From NCBI RefSeq assembly GCF_013488205.1, contig NZ_CP040908.1:1279876-1343875 (forward strand): a stretch of 64,000 nucleotides of DNA, written 5' to 3'. The position numbers and the translations under genes were made by a program. This document shows, piece by piece, positions 9,106 through 17,628 of the stretch. Below the pieces are notes generated by a model. It had not been told where the DNA came from, searched no databases, and saw only the letters and a list, made by a program, of their open reading frames with translations. The number at the start of each line of letters is the position of its first letter. The first letter of the stretch is position 1. The stretch comes from Empedobacter falsenii. GTDB lineage: Bacteria > Bacteroidota > Bacteroidia > Flavobacteriales > Weeksellaceae.

Positions 9106-10995
9106 ATGATTACATTCAAAGAATTAGGACTTCAAGAAGAAATCCTAACTGCAATTGAGAAAATGGGCTTCGTTAACCCATCTCCAATCCAAGAAAAAGC
9201 TATTCCTCAAATCCTTTCATCAGATCAAGATGTTATTGCATTGGCGCAAACAGGTACAGGAAAAACTGCAGCATTCGGGCTTCCGGTTTTAAATCAATTA
9301 GACAGCAATTCAAAATCAGTACAAGCAATTATTTTGTGTCCTACTCGTGAATTATGTTTACAAATTGCAAAAGAATTAGAATCTTTTTCTGCTGATATGC
9401 GTGGAGTACGTGTACAGGCAGTTTACGGTGGTGCTGACATCGTTAAACAAATTAGAGGATTAAAAGATAATCCACAAATCGTTGTAGGAACACCAGGTCG
9501 TACAATGGACTTAATTAAACGTGGTGCATTAAAAATTAATGATATCACATGGACAGTTTTAGATGAGGCAGATGAGATGTTGAACATGGGATTCCGTGAC
9601 GAAATCGATTCTATCTTAGAAACAACTCCAGAAGAAAAACAAACTTTATTATTCTCAGCTACAATGCCTTCAGAGGTTCGTCGTATCGCTTCAGAATATA
9701 TGCACAATCCAGTTGAGATTGCTGTGAGTAAAGTAAATACTGCATCAAAAAATATCGAGCACCACGTTTACTTAGTACGTTCTTCTGATCGTTACTTAGC
9801 TTTAAAACGTTTGGCCGATTATTACCCAAATATTTATGGTATCGTTTTCTGTAGAACTCGTCGCGAAGCGAAAGATGTAGCAGATAAATTGATGCAAGAT
9901 GGTTACAATGCAGACGCATTACACGGAGATTTATCACAATCGCAACGTGATCACGTGATGGAGAAATTCCGTAACCAAAACATTCAAATCCTTGTTGCAA
10001 CAGACGTTGCTGCTCGTGGTATCGACGTAAATGAGTTGACTCACGTAATCAACTTCAATTTACCAGATGATCCTGAAGTTTATGTACACCGTTCAGGACG
10101 TACAGGACGTGCGGGTAACAAAGGGATTTCTATCATTATCTCAGGAGGACGTGAAGCGCGTAAAATTAGAGATTTAGAAAAATTAATTGCTTCTAAAATC
10201 GAGCCTAAAAACGTACCAACTGGAGCAGAAATCTGTGAAAAACGTTTAATTTCTTTAATCGATAAAATCGAAAACATCGAAGTTGATGAAGAATTAATCG
10301 AGCCTTACATGGAAACTGTAAACGAAAAATTGGCAAACTTAGATCGTGACGATTTATTAAAACGTTTCATGACAGTTGAGTTCAATTCTTTCTTAGAATA
10401 TTACAAAAACACGAAAGATATTTCTTCAGAAGGAGATCGTGGTGATAGAGGAGATCGTTCTTCTAACCGCCGTGGAGGTCGTGATTTCTCTCGTTTCTTT
10501 ATCAATATTGGTCAAAAACACAACTTACGTGTTCCAAACTTAATTGGTTTAATCAACGAGCAAACTCGTAACCGTAACATCGAAATAGGAAAAATTGAAA
10601 TTTTACGTAATTTCTCTTTCTTCGAAGTTGATACACAGTTCGAATCATTAGTGTTAGAATCTTTCAAAGATGCACAACGCGATGGTGTAGATTTAGATGT
10701 TCAAATCTCTAAACCAGAACCAAGACGTGGTGATGGTGAGCGTCGTGGAGGAGATCGTCGTCGTAATGACAGAGGAGGAGATTCTCGTGGACGTGGTTTC
10801 AATAGCCGTCGTGATAATGACCGCGAAAGAAGTGGAGGTTATCGTGGTGGAGATCGTGATCGCGGAGGAGACAGAGGTGGATTCCGTGGCGGAGATCGTG
10901 ACCGTGATTCAAGAGATTCTAGAGGAGGAGATCGTGGTGGTTACCGCGGTGGAGATCGTAACAGAACAGGAAACTCAAGAAGAGGTAGAGATTAA
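9106..10995 (+). CDS. DEAD-box ATP-dependent RNA helicase (DeaD/CsdA-like)
   Basis: 629 aa from the ATG at 9106; a GTG at 9058 in the same frame is less likely because the family begins with a sequence like MITFKELGL. All helicase motifs are visible: Q (PSPIQEKAIP), I (AQTGTGKT), Ia (PTREL), Ib (TPGR), II (DEAD), III (SAT), V (ATDVAARGID) and VI (HRSGRTGRAG). A DbpA-type RNA-binding domain follows (about residues 460-540), then an Arg/Gly-rich tail with GGDR, RGGDR and similar repeats that adds nonspecific RNA binding. The usual role is RNA remodelling in ribosome assembly and cold adaptation. The long leader fits regulated expression. Confidence 0.95.
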   Translation: MITFKELGLQEEILTAIEKMGFVNPSPIQEKAIPQILSSDQDVIALAQTGTGKTAAFGLPVLNQLDSNSKSVQAIILCPTRELCLQIAKELESFSADMRGVRVQAVYGGADIVKQIRGLKDNPQIVVGTPGRTMDLIKRGALKINDITWTVLDEADEMLNMGFRDEIDSILETTPEEKQTLLFSATMPSEVRRIASEYMHNPVEIAVSKVNTASKNIEHHVYLVRSSDRYLALKRLADYYPNIYGIVFCRTRREAKDVADKLMQDGYNADALHGDLSQSQRDHVMEKFRNQNIQILVATDVAARGIDVNELTHVINFNLPDDPEVYVHRSGRTGRAGNKGISIIISGGREARKIRDLEKLIASKIEPKNVPTGAEICEKRLISLIDKIENIEVDEELIEPYMETVNEKLANLDRDDLLKRFMTVEFNSFLEYYKNTKDISSEGDRGDRGDRSSNRRGGRDFSRFFINIGQKHNLRVPNLIGLINEQTRNRNIEIGKIEILRNFSFFEVDTQFESLVLESFKDAQRDGVDLDVQISKPEPRRGDGERRGGDRRRNDRGGDSRGRGFNSRRDNDRERSGGYRGGDRDRGGDRGGFRGGDRDRDSRDSRGGDRGGYRGGDRNRTGNSRRGRD

Positions 10996-11020
10996 TATAT
11001 TCTCAATAAATAATAGAAAA

Positions 11021-11052
11021 AAGGATGATTTTATGAAATCATCCTTTTTTTA
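11021..11052 (+). terminator. Rho-independent terminator of the helicase gene
   Basis: AAGGATGATTT / AAATCATCCTT with a 4-nt loop and a T-run. Confidence 0.9.
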
Positions 11053-11111
11053 TTCATAAAACTTCGGTTTGAATAAATAATTTTTCTATATTTATTCAAA
11101 ACCACAAATAA

Positions 11112-12809
11112 ATGACAGTACAAGAATTGTTTAACTCTATTCGATTATCCATCGAAGAAGAGAATTATGCGCAATTAAAAGAAATTAAAATTTTTAAGCC
11201 AGAAAAATTCAATTGGGTAAAGGATATTTTCGAACCTTACAATGTAGCTCAATTAGGAACACAAAAAGGTTTAATTTGGAAGTATAATGATCAACGAGAA
11301 GATTATACTTTTCAGGATTTAGCTGATAAATACAATCAATTCTTAAACTATTTAAGAAACAAAGGAATTAAACAAGGAGACAAAATGTTTTCTCAAGTTC
11401 CATTATTACCGATTACTTGGATTGGTTATTTGGCATCTATCAAAGGTGGATTAATTATTATTCCAGCCGCAACAACCTTAGAAGCAAGAGATTTAACCTT
11501 TAGATTCGAATCTTCTTTTCCAGAAGTTGCTTTAGCAGATCAAGCAAATGCATCAAAAATAGATGAAGCAGAAGCAAAATTTGATAAAAAGATTAAGGTA
11601 AAATTAATCACAGAAGGCGAACGAGAAGGTTGGACAAATATCAATGAGTTATGGAAAGAATCTACGCAAGCTGAGGCTGCTGATACAAAACCTGATGACG
11701 ATTTATTCTACTTCTTTACCTCAGGAACGACAGGAATGCCGAAAGTAGTGGTGCACACGCATTATACTTATCCGCTTGGAGGTTTCACGACTTCTTCTTG
11801 GGTTGGAATGAAAAAAGGCGATTTGCATTACAATATTTCTCAACCAGGTTGGGCGAAATTCTTTTGGAGTAGTTTCTTTGCTCCGTGGAATATGGGTGCG
11901 ACAATTTTGGGGTATCATGCAGATAAATTTGTTCCGAAAGAACAATTACAAACCATTCAAGATTTGGGTGTAACAACTTTTTGTGCGCCACCAACAGCTT
12001 TGCGTGTATTAATTTTAGAAGATTTGAAAAGTTATGATTTCAAACTTCGTCAATGTGTTGCAGCTGGTGAACCTCTTAATCCCGAAATTATTGATGTCTG
12101 GAAAGAAGGTACAGGAATTACGATTCGTGATGGTTACGGACAATCAGAGTCTACTGCGATGATAGCGAATTTGCCAAATGAGAAGATTAAATACGGATCG
12201 ATGGGTAAACCTGCATTTTTGTATGATATTGTGATTGCAGATGATGATGGAAATATTGTGCAAGATTGCGAAGAAGGAAATATTTGTGTTGTGCATAATG
12301 AAGAAACCATCAACGGAATTTTCAAAACTTATTTGATTCAGAAAGATAAAATGGCGAAAGTTTTCAAGCATGGATTATATTATACTGGAGACAAAGCTTA
12401 TAAGGACGAAGATGGTTATGTTTGGTTTGTTGGACGTGATGATGATGTGATAAAAGCGTCTGATTTTCGTGTAGGACCATTCGAAGTAGAAAGCGCTTTG
12501 TTGGAACATGATGCCATTATGGAAGCTGCTGTTGTGGCAAGTCCGCACGATTTACGCAGTAATGCTGTAAAAGCTTTTGTTATTTTAGCGCCTGGACATG
12601 ATGCGTCGGAAGAATTAGCGAAAGATATTTTTAGATATACAGAAGAGCATTTGGCACGTTATAAAATTCCGCGTATTGTGCAGTTTGTGGAGAGTTTGCC
12701 AAAAACAATTTCAGGAAAAATACGTCGAGTAGAATTGCGAAACCAAGAAGCTGTAGATAAAAAGAATAAAACGATTATACCAAACGAATATTTTCACGAA
12801 AAATATTAG
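11112..12809 (+). CDS. AMP-forming acyl-CoA synthetase (medium-chain/acetyl-CoA synthetase-like)
   Basis: 565 aa, ANL superfamily. It activates a carboxylic acid to an acyl-adenylate and then an acyl-CoA. Visible: the P-loop-like FFTSGTTGMPK (about residue 200), the adenylate motif DGYGQSES, the TGD motif YYTGDKAYKDEDGY, the hinge VGRDDDVIKASDFRVGPFEVE and the catalytic Lys in PKTISGKIRR near the C-terminus. The short N-terminus and HTHYTYPLGGF segment resemble the medium-chain acyl-CoA synthetase branch rather than canonical AcsA (about 650 aa). The substrate cannot be fixed from the sequence. Single gene with its own terminator. Confidence 0.88.
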   Translation: MTVQELFNSIRLSIEEENYAQLKEIKIFKPEKFNWVKDIFEPYNVAQLGTQKGLIWKYNDQREDYTFQDLADKYNQFLNYLRNKGIKQGDKMFSQVPLLPITWIGYLASIKGGLIIIPAATTLEARDLTFRFESSFPEVALADQANASKIDEAEAKFDKKIKVKLITEGEREGWTNINELWKESTQAEAADTKPDDDLFYFFTSGTTGMPKVVVHTHYTYPLGGFTTSSWVGMKKGDLHYNISQPGWAKFFWSSFFAPWNMGATILGYHADKFVPKEQLQTIQDLGVTTFCAPPTALRVLILEDLKSYDFKLRQCVAAGEPLNPEIIDVWKEGTGITIRDGYGQSESTAMIANLPNEKIKYGSMGKPAFLYDIVIADDDGNIVQDCEEGNICVVHNEETINGIFKTYLIQKDKMAKVFKHGLYYTGDKAYKDEDGYVWFVGRDDDVIKASDFRVGPFEVESALLEHDAIMEAAVVASPHDLRSNAVKAFVILAPGHDASEELAKDIFRYTEEHLARYKIPRIVQFVESLPKTISGKIRRVELRNQEAVDKKNKTIIPNEYFHEKY

Positions 12810-12833
12810 TCGAGCTTAAAATTAACACACAAA

Positions 12834-12861
12834 AAAACCACTTCAAACGAAGTGGTTTTTG
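12834..12861. terminator. Bidirectional terminator
   Basis: AAACCACTTC / GAAGTGGTTT with a 4-nt loop, A-run on one side and T-run on the other. It serves the acyl-CoA synthetase and the convergent envelope operon. Confidence 0.88.
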
Positions 12862-12876
12862 TATTATCAAATAATT

Positions 12877-13203
12877 TTATAATTTTTCTTCAATGTATTC
12901 CTGAATTTTACTCGTAATGATTGGAACCGCTATCATAATCAATCCAGAAATTACAATTTTTGTAATCCCTTTCATTGGATATTTTTTTGAAGCTTTATCT
13001 CCAGCCCAATTTAATGCACTTTCAACTTTAGAAGAAGTGAAACTTGTATCAGATTTTAAATTTGTTACAAGACTTACTGCTTTGTTTACAAATGAATTAT
13101 CATGCTTATTTTCGGCAACTTTCATTTGCAATTTTAGTTTACGCTTTGCCATTCGCAAATCGTCTAAATTTTTTATCGCAGATATTTGTTCTTTATTCTT
13201 CAT
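12877..13203 (-). CDS. Small single-helix protein, third gene of a YtxH/holin-like operon
   Basis: 108 aa from the ATG at 13203, chosen because upstream Met codons (13224, 13221) fall in the acidic tail of the preceding gene. A basic, predicted helical N-terminal half (LRMAKRKLKLQMKVAENK) leads to one membrane segment near the C-terminus (about residues 78-97). It overlaps the holin-like gene by 11 bp, so the two are probably translationally coupled. Function is unknown; the trio resembles small envelope-stress operons common in Flavobacteriia. Confidence 0.72.
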   Translation of the reverse strand: MKNKEQISAIKNLDDLRMAKRKLKLQMKVAENKHDNSFVNKAVSLVTNLKSDTSFTSSKVESALNWAGDKASKKYPMKGITKIVISGLIMIAVPIITSKIQEYIEEKL

Positions 13204-13546
13204 CGTCGTCTTCGTCATCATCATCGTGGTTAGACATAGCTTCCATAGCGTTTTCTACGGCAATATTTGTCAAGAAAAGTTTTAATTTCTTTCTAAATAA
13301 AATAGAAAGTACCATCATCAAGAAATAAATTCCAGTTACAGCAAGAAAACCTAATCCTGTATCATTAAAATAACCTCCCAAAATAAATCCTAATGCTAAA
13401 CTTCCTAATAATAATAGAAACAAAGAAAATACGGCAATAATTAATACATAAATACCGCTCGCCAGCATGTTGCTCAGCGAATCTACGAGATCATATTTAG
13501 CTAAAGTTATTCTATTATTAATATAAACTTTTAGTTCATTAAACAT
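13193..13546 (-). CDS. Phage-holin-superfamily 6 / DUF1469-like membrane protein
   Basis: 117 aa with two membrane helices (about residues 27-55 and 62-86) and an extremely acidic tail (DDDDEDDDEE). The pattern matches the small Actinobacteria/Bacteroidetes holin-like family, which despite the name is a chromosomal envelope protein, not a prophage lysis gene. It lies 63 bp after the YtxH gene and overlaps the next gene. Confidence 0.78.
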   Translation of the reverse strand: MFNELKVYINNRITLAKYDLVDSLSNMLASGIYVLIIAVFSLFLLLLGSLALGFILGGYFNDTGLGFLAVTGIYFLMMVLSILFRKKLKLFLTNIAVENAMEAMSNHDDDDEDDDEE

Positions 13547-13609
13547 AAAATTGATTTATTTCAGACAAAGTTAATTATAAATTTTAAGGAATGTTGTGTT
13601 TCGAAGAAA

Positions 13610-13969
13610 TTAAACTCCTACGTTTTCTTGAAACTCGTCTTTTAAATCTTCTTTTGTTTGGTTTGCTTTAGATTTTAAATCTTTTCCAGCTTCTTTTGCT
13701 TTAGAAACAAACTCGTCTTTTTGCTCAGCTAATTTTGATTTTACTTCGTCTAATTTAGCTTCTAATTCTTTTTTAGTTTTTTTAGCTTTATCAGAAAAAT
13801 CATTCGCGTATTTGTCTAACTCTTTTTTGTATTTGTCAGCTTCTTTTTTTAATTTTTTGCGAGTGTCTTTCCCTGATTCTGGTGCATATAATAAACCTAC
13901 TACTGCTCCGATTGCTGTTCCGATTGCTAAACCTGCTAATAATTTAGTTGCATTATTTAATTTACTCAT
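13610..13969 (-). CDS. YtxH domain-containing protein
   Basis: 119 aa. A glycine/alanine-rich membrane helix (AGLAIGTAIGAVVGLLYAPESGKDTR, about residues 12-36, described here only by its ends and the APESGK motif) is the YtxH signature. The rest is a long Lys/Glu-rich coiled coil (about residues 40-115). Homologues are general-stress envelope proteins of unknown mechanism. First gene of the three-gene leftward operon. Confidence 0.85.
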   Translation of the reverse strand: MSKLNNATKLLAGLAIGTAIGAVVGLLYAPESGKDTRKKLKKEADKYKKELDKYANDFSDKAKKTKKELEAKLDEVKSKLAEQKDEFVSKAKEAGKDLKSKANQTKEDLKDEFQENVGV

Positions 13970-14069
13970 AATAAAGTTTTTTTTGAGATTAAACGTTTTT
14001 TATATTTACACTTTAAAATTACAAAAACAATACCAAAGAATTCAAATCAAATTTAAAAAATTACAATAA

Positions 14070-15272
14070 ATGTTAATATTATCTGAAAAATCACAAAATA
14101 TGCCAGCTTCTCCAATCAGAAAGTTGGTGCCATACGCAGATGCAGCGAAAAAAAGAGGTACGAAAGTTTATCACTTAAATATTGGACAACCTGATATTGA
14201 GTCGCCAAAAGCTGTTTTAGAAGGATTGAAAAATTTCCCTTCAAACATTATTTCTTATACGCACTCAGAAGGAACGTTGGAATATCGTCAGGCTTTGGCA
14301 GATTATTTTACAAATCGTGGAATTGATTTAACGCCAGAAAATTTTATTGCAACTTTAGGAGGTTCAGAAGCTTTATTATTTATTTTCGGAATTATTGGAA
14401 ATCCAGGTGACGAAATCATTATTCCAGAACCTTTTTATGCAAATTACAATGGATTTACATGTGAAAATGATGTAAATATTGTTCCTGTTCCATCTTCAAT
14501 AGAAAATAATTTTGCTTTACCTGCAATAGAAGAATTTGCGAAAAAAATTACGGATAAAACACGTGCAATTTTAATTTGTAATCCTGGAAATCCAACTGGA
14601 TATGTGTATTCTAAAGAAGAGTTAAATCAATTGAAAGATTTAGTTTTAGAGCATGGTATCTATTTAATTGCGGATGAGGTTTATGCAGAATATTTATATA
14701 CTGAAGAAGAATTTACATCTGTTTTAAGTTTCCCAGAACTGAAAGATAATGCAATTGTAATTGATTCAGAATCGAAACGTTTTTCTTTATGTGGTGCACG
14801 TTCTGGAGCTTTGATTACACGTAACGAGAAATTCTTAAAAGCTGCAATGTTATATGCACAAGCGCGTTTAAGTCCTGTTGAAATTTCTCAATACATTGCA
14901 ACTTTAGCCCACAGAAATGTTGGAACTTATTTCGAAGATTGTCGTACAGAATATTTAAAACGTCGCAATACATTAGTTACAGGTTTACAGCAAATTCCGG
15001 GTGTGGTTTGTCCAAATCCAAAAGGAGCTTTCTATTGTATGATTCAGTTACCAGTTGATAGCGCAGAGAAATTTGCTATTTGGTTATTAGAATCTTTCTC
15101 GTCAAACGGAGAAACAGTAATGTTGGCGCCAGGAGCAGGATTTTATTCAACTCCAAATTCAGGAATTCAAGAAGTTCGTTTGGCTTATGTTTTGAAAGAA
15201 GAAGATTTGGTTCGTTCTGTCGAAATCTTGAAAGAAGCTTTAGAACAATATCCAGGAACAATTAGATCATAA
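14070..15272 (+). CDS. Class I/II PLP-dependent aminotransferase
   Basis: 400 aa, fold type I aspartate aminotransferase family. Visible: NIGQPDI near residue 35, the CNPGNPTG segment (about 170-177), ADEVYAE with the PLP-contacting Asp and Tyr, the Schiff-base lysine K236 in DSESKRFSLCGAR, and the substrate-carboxylate Arg in the C-terminal EVRLAY. The start at 14070 is supported by the MPASPIRKL segment 10 residues in, which is also the only alternative start. Transcribed with murB, 13 bp downstream. Amino-acid specificity is not decidable by eye; aspartate or aromatic/branched substrates are possible. Confidence 0.88.
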   Translation: MLILSEKSQNMPASPIRKLVPYADAAKKRGTKVYHLNIGQPDIESPKAVLEGLKNFPSNIISYTHSEGTLEYRQALADYFTNRGIDLTPENFIATLGGSEALLFIFGIIGNPGDEIIIPEPFYANYNGFTCENDVNIVPVPSSIENNFALPAIEEFAKKITDKTRAILICNPGNPTGYVYSKEELNQLKDLVLEHGIYLIADEVYAEYLYTEEEFTSVLSFPELKDNAIVIDSESKRFSLCGARSGALITRNEKFLKAAMLYAQARLSPVEISQYIATLAHRNVGTYFEDCRTEYLKRRNTLVTGLQQIPGVVCPNPKGAFYCMIQLPVDSAEKFAIWLLESFSSNGETVMLAPGAGFYSTPNSGIQEVRLAYVLKEEDLVRSVEILKEALEQYPGTIRS

Positions 15273-15285
15273 GAAAAATACGAAG

Positions 15286-16305
15286 ATGGAAATCATCGAA
15301 AATTATTCATTAAAATTATATAACACATTCGGAATAGAGGCAAAGGCAAAATATTTTGCAGATGTTGCGACTATTCAAGATTTGCGAAAAGTTTTGGTTT
15401 TTCGTCGTCAAAAAGATTTACCGATCTTATTTATTGGTGGAGGAAGTAATATGCTTTTTGTAGACGATTTTCCAGGAATTGTGTTAAAATTAAATTTGAA
15501 AGGAATCGAAATTATCAACGAAGATGATGATTTTGTGTACGTAAAAGCGCAAGGGAGCGAGAATTGGCACAATTTTGTTGAATGGACGTTGCAAAATGAT
15601 TTCGGAGGATTAGAAAATCTTTCGTTGATTCCTGGAAATGTAGGTACTGCGCCGATGCAAAATATTGGTGCCTATGGCGTTGAGGTCAAGGATTATATAG
15701 AAGAAGTTCAAACATTAGTTTTGGAAACGGGTGATGAGCGTACTTTTACAAATGAAGAATGTCATTTTGGTTACCGCGAATCTGTTTTCAAAAACGAATT
15801 GAGAGGACAATATGTTTTGGTAGCGGTTACATTTAAGTTGACGAAGAAAAGTCATAAACTTCATGTTGAATATGGTGCAATAAAATCTGAATTGGAAAAG
15901 GAGCAAATTTTTGATCCAACGATTCAAGAAATTAGTGCAGCTGTAATCAAAATTCGTCAAAGTAAATTACCAGATCCTTCGCAGATTGGGAATTCGGGGA
16001 GTTTCTTTAAAAACCCTGTCATTTCGAATGAAGAATTTGCTGAAATAGAAAAACTTCATCCAGAAATTTCTCATTACAAAACTGATTCAGGTGTTAAGTT
16101 AGCTGCAGGTTGGTTAATAGAACATGCAGGTTGGAAAGGAAAACGTTTTGGTGATGCAGGAGTTCATGATAAACAAGCTTTGGTTTTGGTGAATTATGGA
16201 AATGCAACTGGACGTGAAATATATGATTTATCTGAACGAATTATAGAAGATGTGAAAGCCAAATATGGTGTAACATTGGTTCGAGAAGTCAATATTATAC
16301 AATAA
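15286..16305 (+). CDS. murB: UDP-N-acetylenolpyruvoylglucosamine reductase
   Basis: 339 aa. The FAD-dependent enzyme makes UDP-MurNAc in the second step of peptidoglycan precursor synthesis in the cytoplasm. Visible: NYSLKLYNTFGIEAKA start, FAD-binding PILFIGGGSNMLF, LSLIPGNVGTAPMQNIGAYG, GYRESVFK, and the catalytic Ser in GNSGSFFKNPV with Glu in the C-terminal region. The length and the GYRES insertion fit the E. coli-like type I enzyme. Co-transcribed with the aminotransferase and followed by a terminator. Confidence 0.96.
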   Translation: MEIIENYSLKLYNTFGIEAKAKYFADVATIQDLRKVLVFRRQKDLPILFIGGGSNMLFVDDFPGIVLKLNLKGIEIINEDDDFVYVKAQGSENWHNFVEWTLQNDFGGLENLSLIPGNVGTAPMQNIGAYGVEVKDYIEEVQTLVLETGDERTFTNEECHFGYRESVFKNELRGQYVLVAVTFKLTKKSHKLHVEYGAIKSELEKEQIFDPTIQEISAAVIKIRQSKLPDPSQIGNSGSFFKNPVISNEEFAEIEKLHPEISHYKTDSGVKLAAGWLIEHAGWKGKRFGDAGVHDKQALVLVNYGNATGREIYDLSERIIEDVKAKYGVTLVREVNIIQ

Positions 16306-16310
16306 ATTAA

Positions 16311-16337
16311 ATCCCGCTGAAAGCGGGATTTTTTTTT
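16311..16337 (+). terminator. Rho-independent terminator of murB
   Basis: ATCCCGCT / AGCGGGAT with a 3-nt loop and a T8 run. The preceding bases (CAATAAATTAAATCCCGCT) recur after the next gene. Confidence 0.9.
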
Positions 16338-16339
16338 GT

Positions 16340-16347
16340 TATATTTG
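16340..16347 (+). promoter_or_regulatory. -7 element of the lipoprotein gene
   Basis: TATATTTG ends only 11 nt before the ATG at 16359, so the mRNA would have almost no leader. The region where a -33 box would lie is the terminator T-run and stem. Confidence 0.5.
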
Positions 16348-16358
16348 ATAAAAAAAGG

Positions 16359-17150
16359 ATGAAGTATATATATTATTGTTTGTTAATGTTATTTTTATTT
16401 AGTTGCGGATCCTCTGTAAAAACAAAATTAATTAATCAGAGTACAAATGAATTAGAGAATAAAGAAGTTTTAGTGATTTATAATGAGGAGGATTTACCTT
16501 CGAAATCAATTTTATTAGGAAGTATTAAGATAGGTGATTCAGGTTTTTCAACTGAATGCTCTAAAGGAGAAGTTCTTAATAATGCTATTGAACAAACAAA
16601 AAAGAACAATGGAAATATTCTTTTAATAAGTGAGATTAAAGAACCAAGCTATGCTAGTTCTTGTTATAGACTTAAAGCAAATATTTATTATAATACAACT
16701 TCAGAAATGGAAACTTTTCATCAAGAATCTGATAATACATTTGATGCTACAGCAGATTACGCGATGGTTCATATACTTTGTACTTATATAGAAGGAAAAG
16801 CTGTAACATTTGAAGGAGAAAATAGGCTTTCTTCAGAACATAAAATCGTTATGGGAGACAAAACGGTTCGTATAAAAGAAAATCAGATGATTAGTATTCC
16901 TATTAAAAAAATTGGAAAATTAGTTTTATCTAGTGATGAATTATCTGAAAAAAGATATTTAGAAATTGATATAGAGAAAGGTAAAGAATATTTTATTAAC
17001 GCATCTACTTATCGTCATAATAATGGAGCTGTACTTTTTAATGGGCAACGATTTGTTTTGAATAAATTAAATTCGACTGAGGGAAAAAATTTATATAATA
17101 GTTTAAAGTCTATTATTGATGAAAGAAAACGTTTGGAAAATGAGCAATAA
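16359..17150 (+). CDS. Lipoprotein of unknown function
   Basis: 263 aa. The signal peptide ends in the lipobox LFSC-G (Cys about residue 16), so it should be lipidated and envelope-bound. The N-terminal half has a Cys pair (about 67 and 101), and a region around residues 55-115 resembles small lipoprotein folds that report on stress (GSIKIGDSG, CSKGEVLNNAIEQTKKNNGN). The C-terminal half is beta-rich. No family is recognised with confidence. Codon choice is a little more AT-rich than murB. It is flanked on both sides by near-duplicate terminators. Confidence 0.75.
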   Translation: MKYIYYCLLMLFLFSCGSSVKTKLINQSTNELENKEVLVIYNEEDLPSKSILLGSIKIGDSGFSTECSKGEVLNNAIEQTKKNNGNILLISEIKEPSYASSCYRLKANIYYNTTSEMETFHQESDNTFDATADYAMVHILCTYIEGKAVTFEGENRLSSEHKIVMGDKTVRIKENQMISIPIKKIGKLVLSSDELSEKRYLEIDIEKGKEYFINASTYRHNNGAVLFNGQRFVLNKLNSTEGKNLYNSLKSIIDERKRLENEQ

Positions 17151-17154
17151 ATTA

Positions 17155-17180
17155 AATCCCGCTTTTAACGGGATTTTTTT
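17155..17180. terminator. Bidirectional terminator
   Basis: ATCCCG / CGGGAT with a 7-nt loop and a T7 tail. It ends the lipoprotein gene, and its tail overlaps the stop codon of the convergent DUF2310 gene. Confidence 0.8.
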
Positions 17181-17628
17181 ATGAATTCATTGTGATTGTT
17201 GAAATAATTTTACAATGATCACATTTGTAATCATAAAAATTAAATAATTGACTTTTTAGTTTCCAGTTATTATTACAGTTAGGACAATTAGTTGTAAAAT
17301 CGTTCTTAATTTTTCTGTAATTGTAAATATAATAATAAGTTGGTGTACCAGTTAATTTCTCTATTTCTTTACAAATTTTTAAGCCTTGCTTAGATAATTG
17401 TGAGTTAATATGCTGCATTTGATTAGTTGCCCAACGCTCGCCAACTTCGCAATTCATTTGTAAATTATCACAAGCTTGGTAATTTGTTTCCCAACTTAAT
17501 ATTGGTAAATATCCATAATCGTAATAAACAGGAAGTTTGTATAGTGGAACAGATTTATTACAATTTCCACATGTTATTGGAGATTCAATTGTAATTTTTA
17601 ATAATATAATCAATTTTATCCAAACCAT
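17179..17628 (-). CDS. Short DUF2310-type Zn-ribbon protein
   Basis: Up to 149 aa. Three Cys pairs (CGNC, CPNC, CDHC) form Zn-ribbon elements. Segments such as SVPLYKLP, ACDNLQMNCEVGERWA, SKQGLKICKEIEKLTG and PTYYYIYNYRK match what I know of DUF2310, described as Zn-ribbon and possibly nucleic-acid-binding. Full members are about 250 aa, so this is only the C-terminal portion. The only ATG (17628) lies inside the preceding gene, giving a 44-bp overlap in another frame; a non-ATG start nearer the CGNC motif is possible. It may be a coupled short version or the remnant of a longer gene. Confidence 0.65.
   Translation of the reverse strand: MVWIKLIILLKITIESPITCGNCNKSVPLYKLPVYYDYGYLPILSWETNYQACDNLQMNCEVGERWATNQMQHINSQLSKQGLKICKEIEKLTGTPTYYYIYNYRKIKNDFTTNCPNCNNNWKLKSQLFNFYDYKCDHCKIISTITMNS

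Noticed and set aside
10697-11059. 120-aa Val/Glu-rich open frame on the plus strand
   Set aside because: It is the +1 frame of the Arg/Gly-rich tail of the helicase gene and runs into the terminator.
13193-13546. Prophage holin
   Set aside because: No lysin or phage structural gene; the YtxH-holin-like set is a chromosomal envelope operon.
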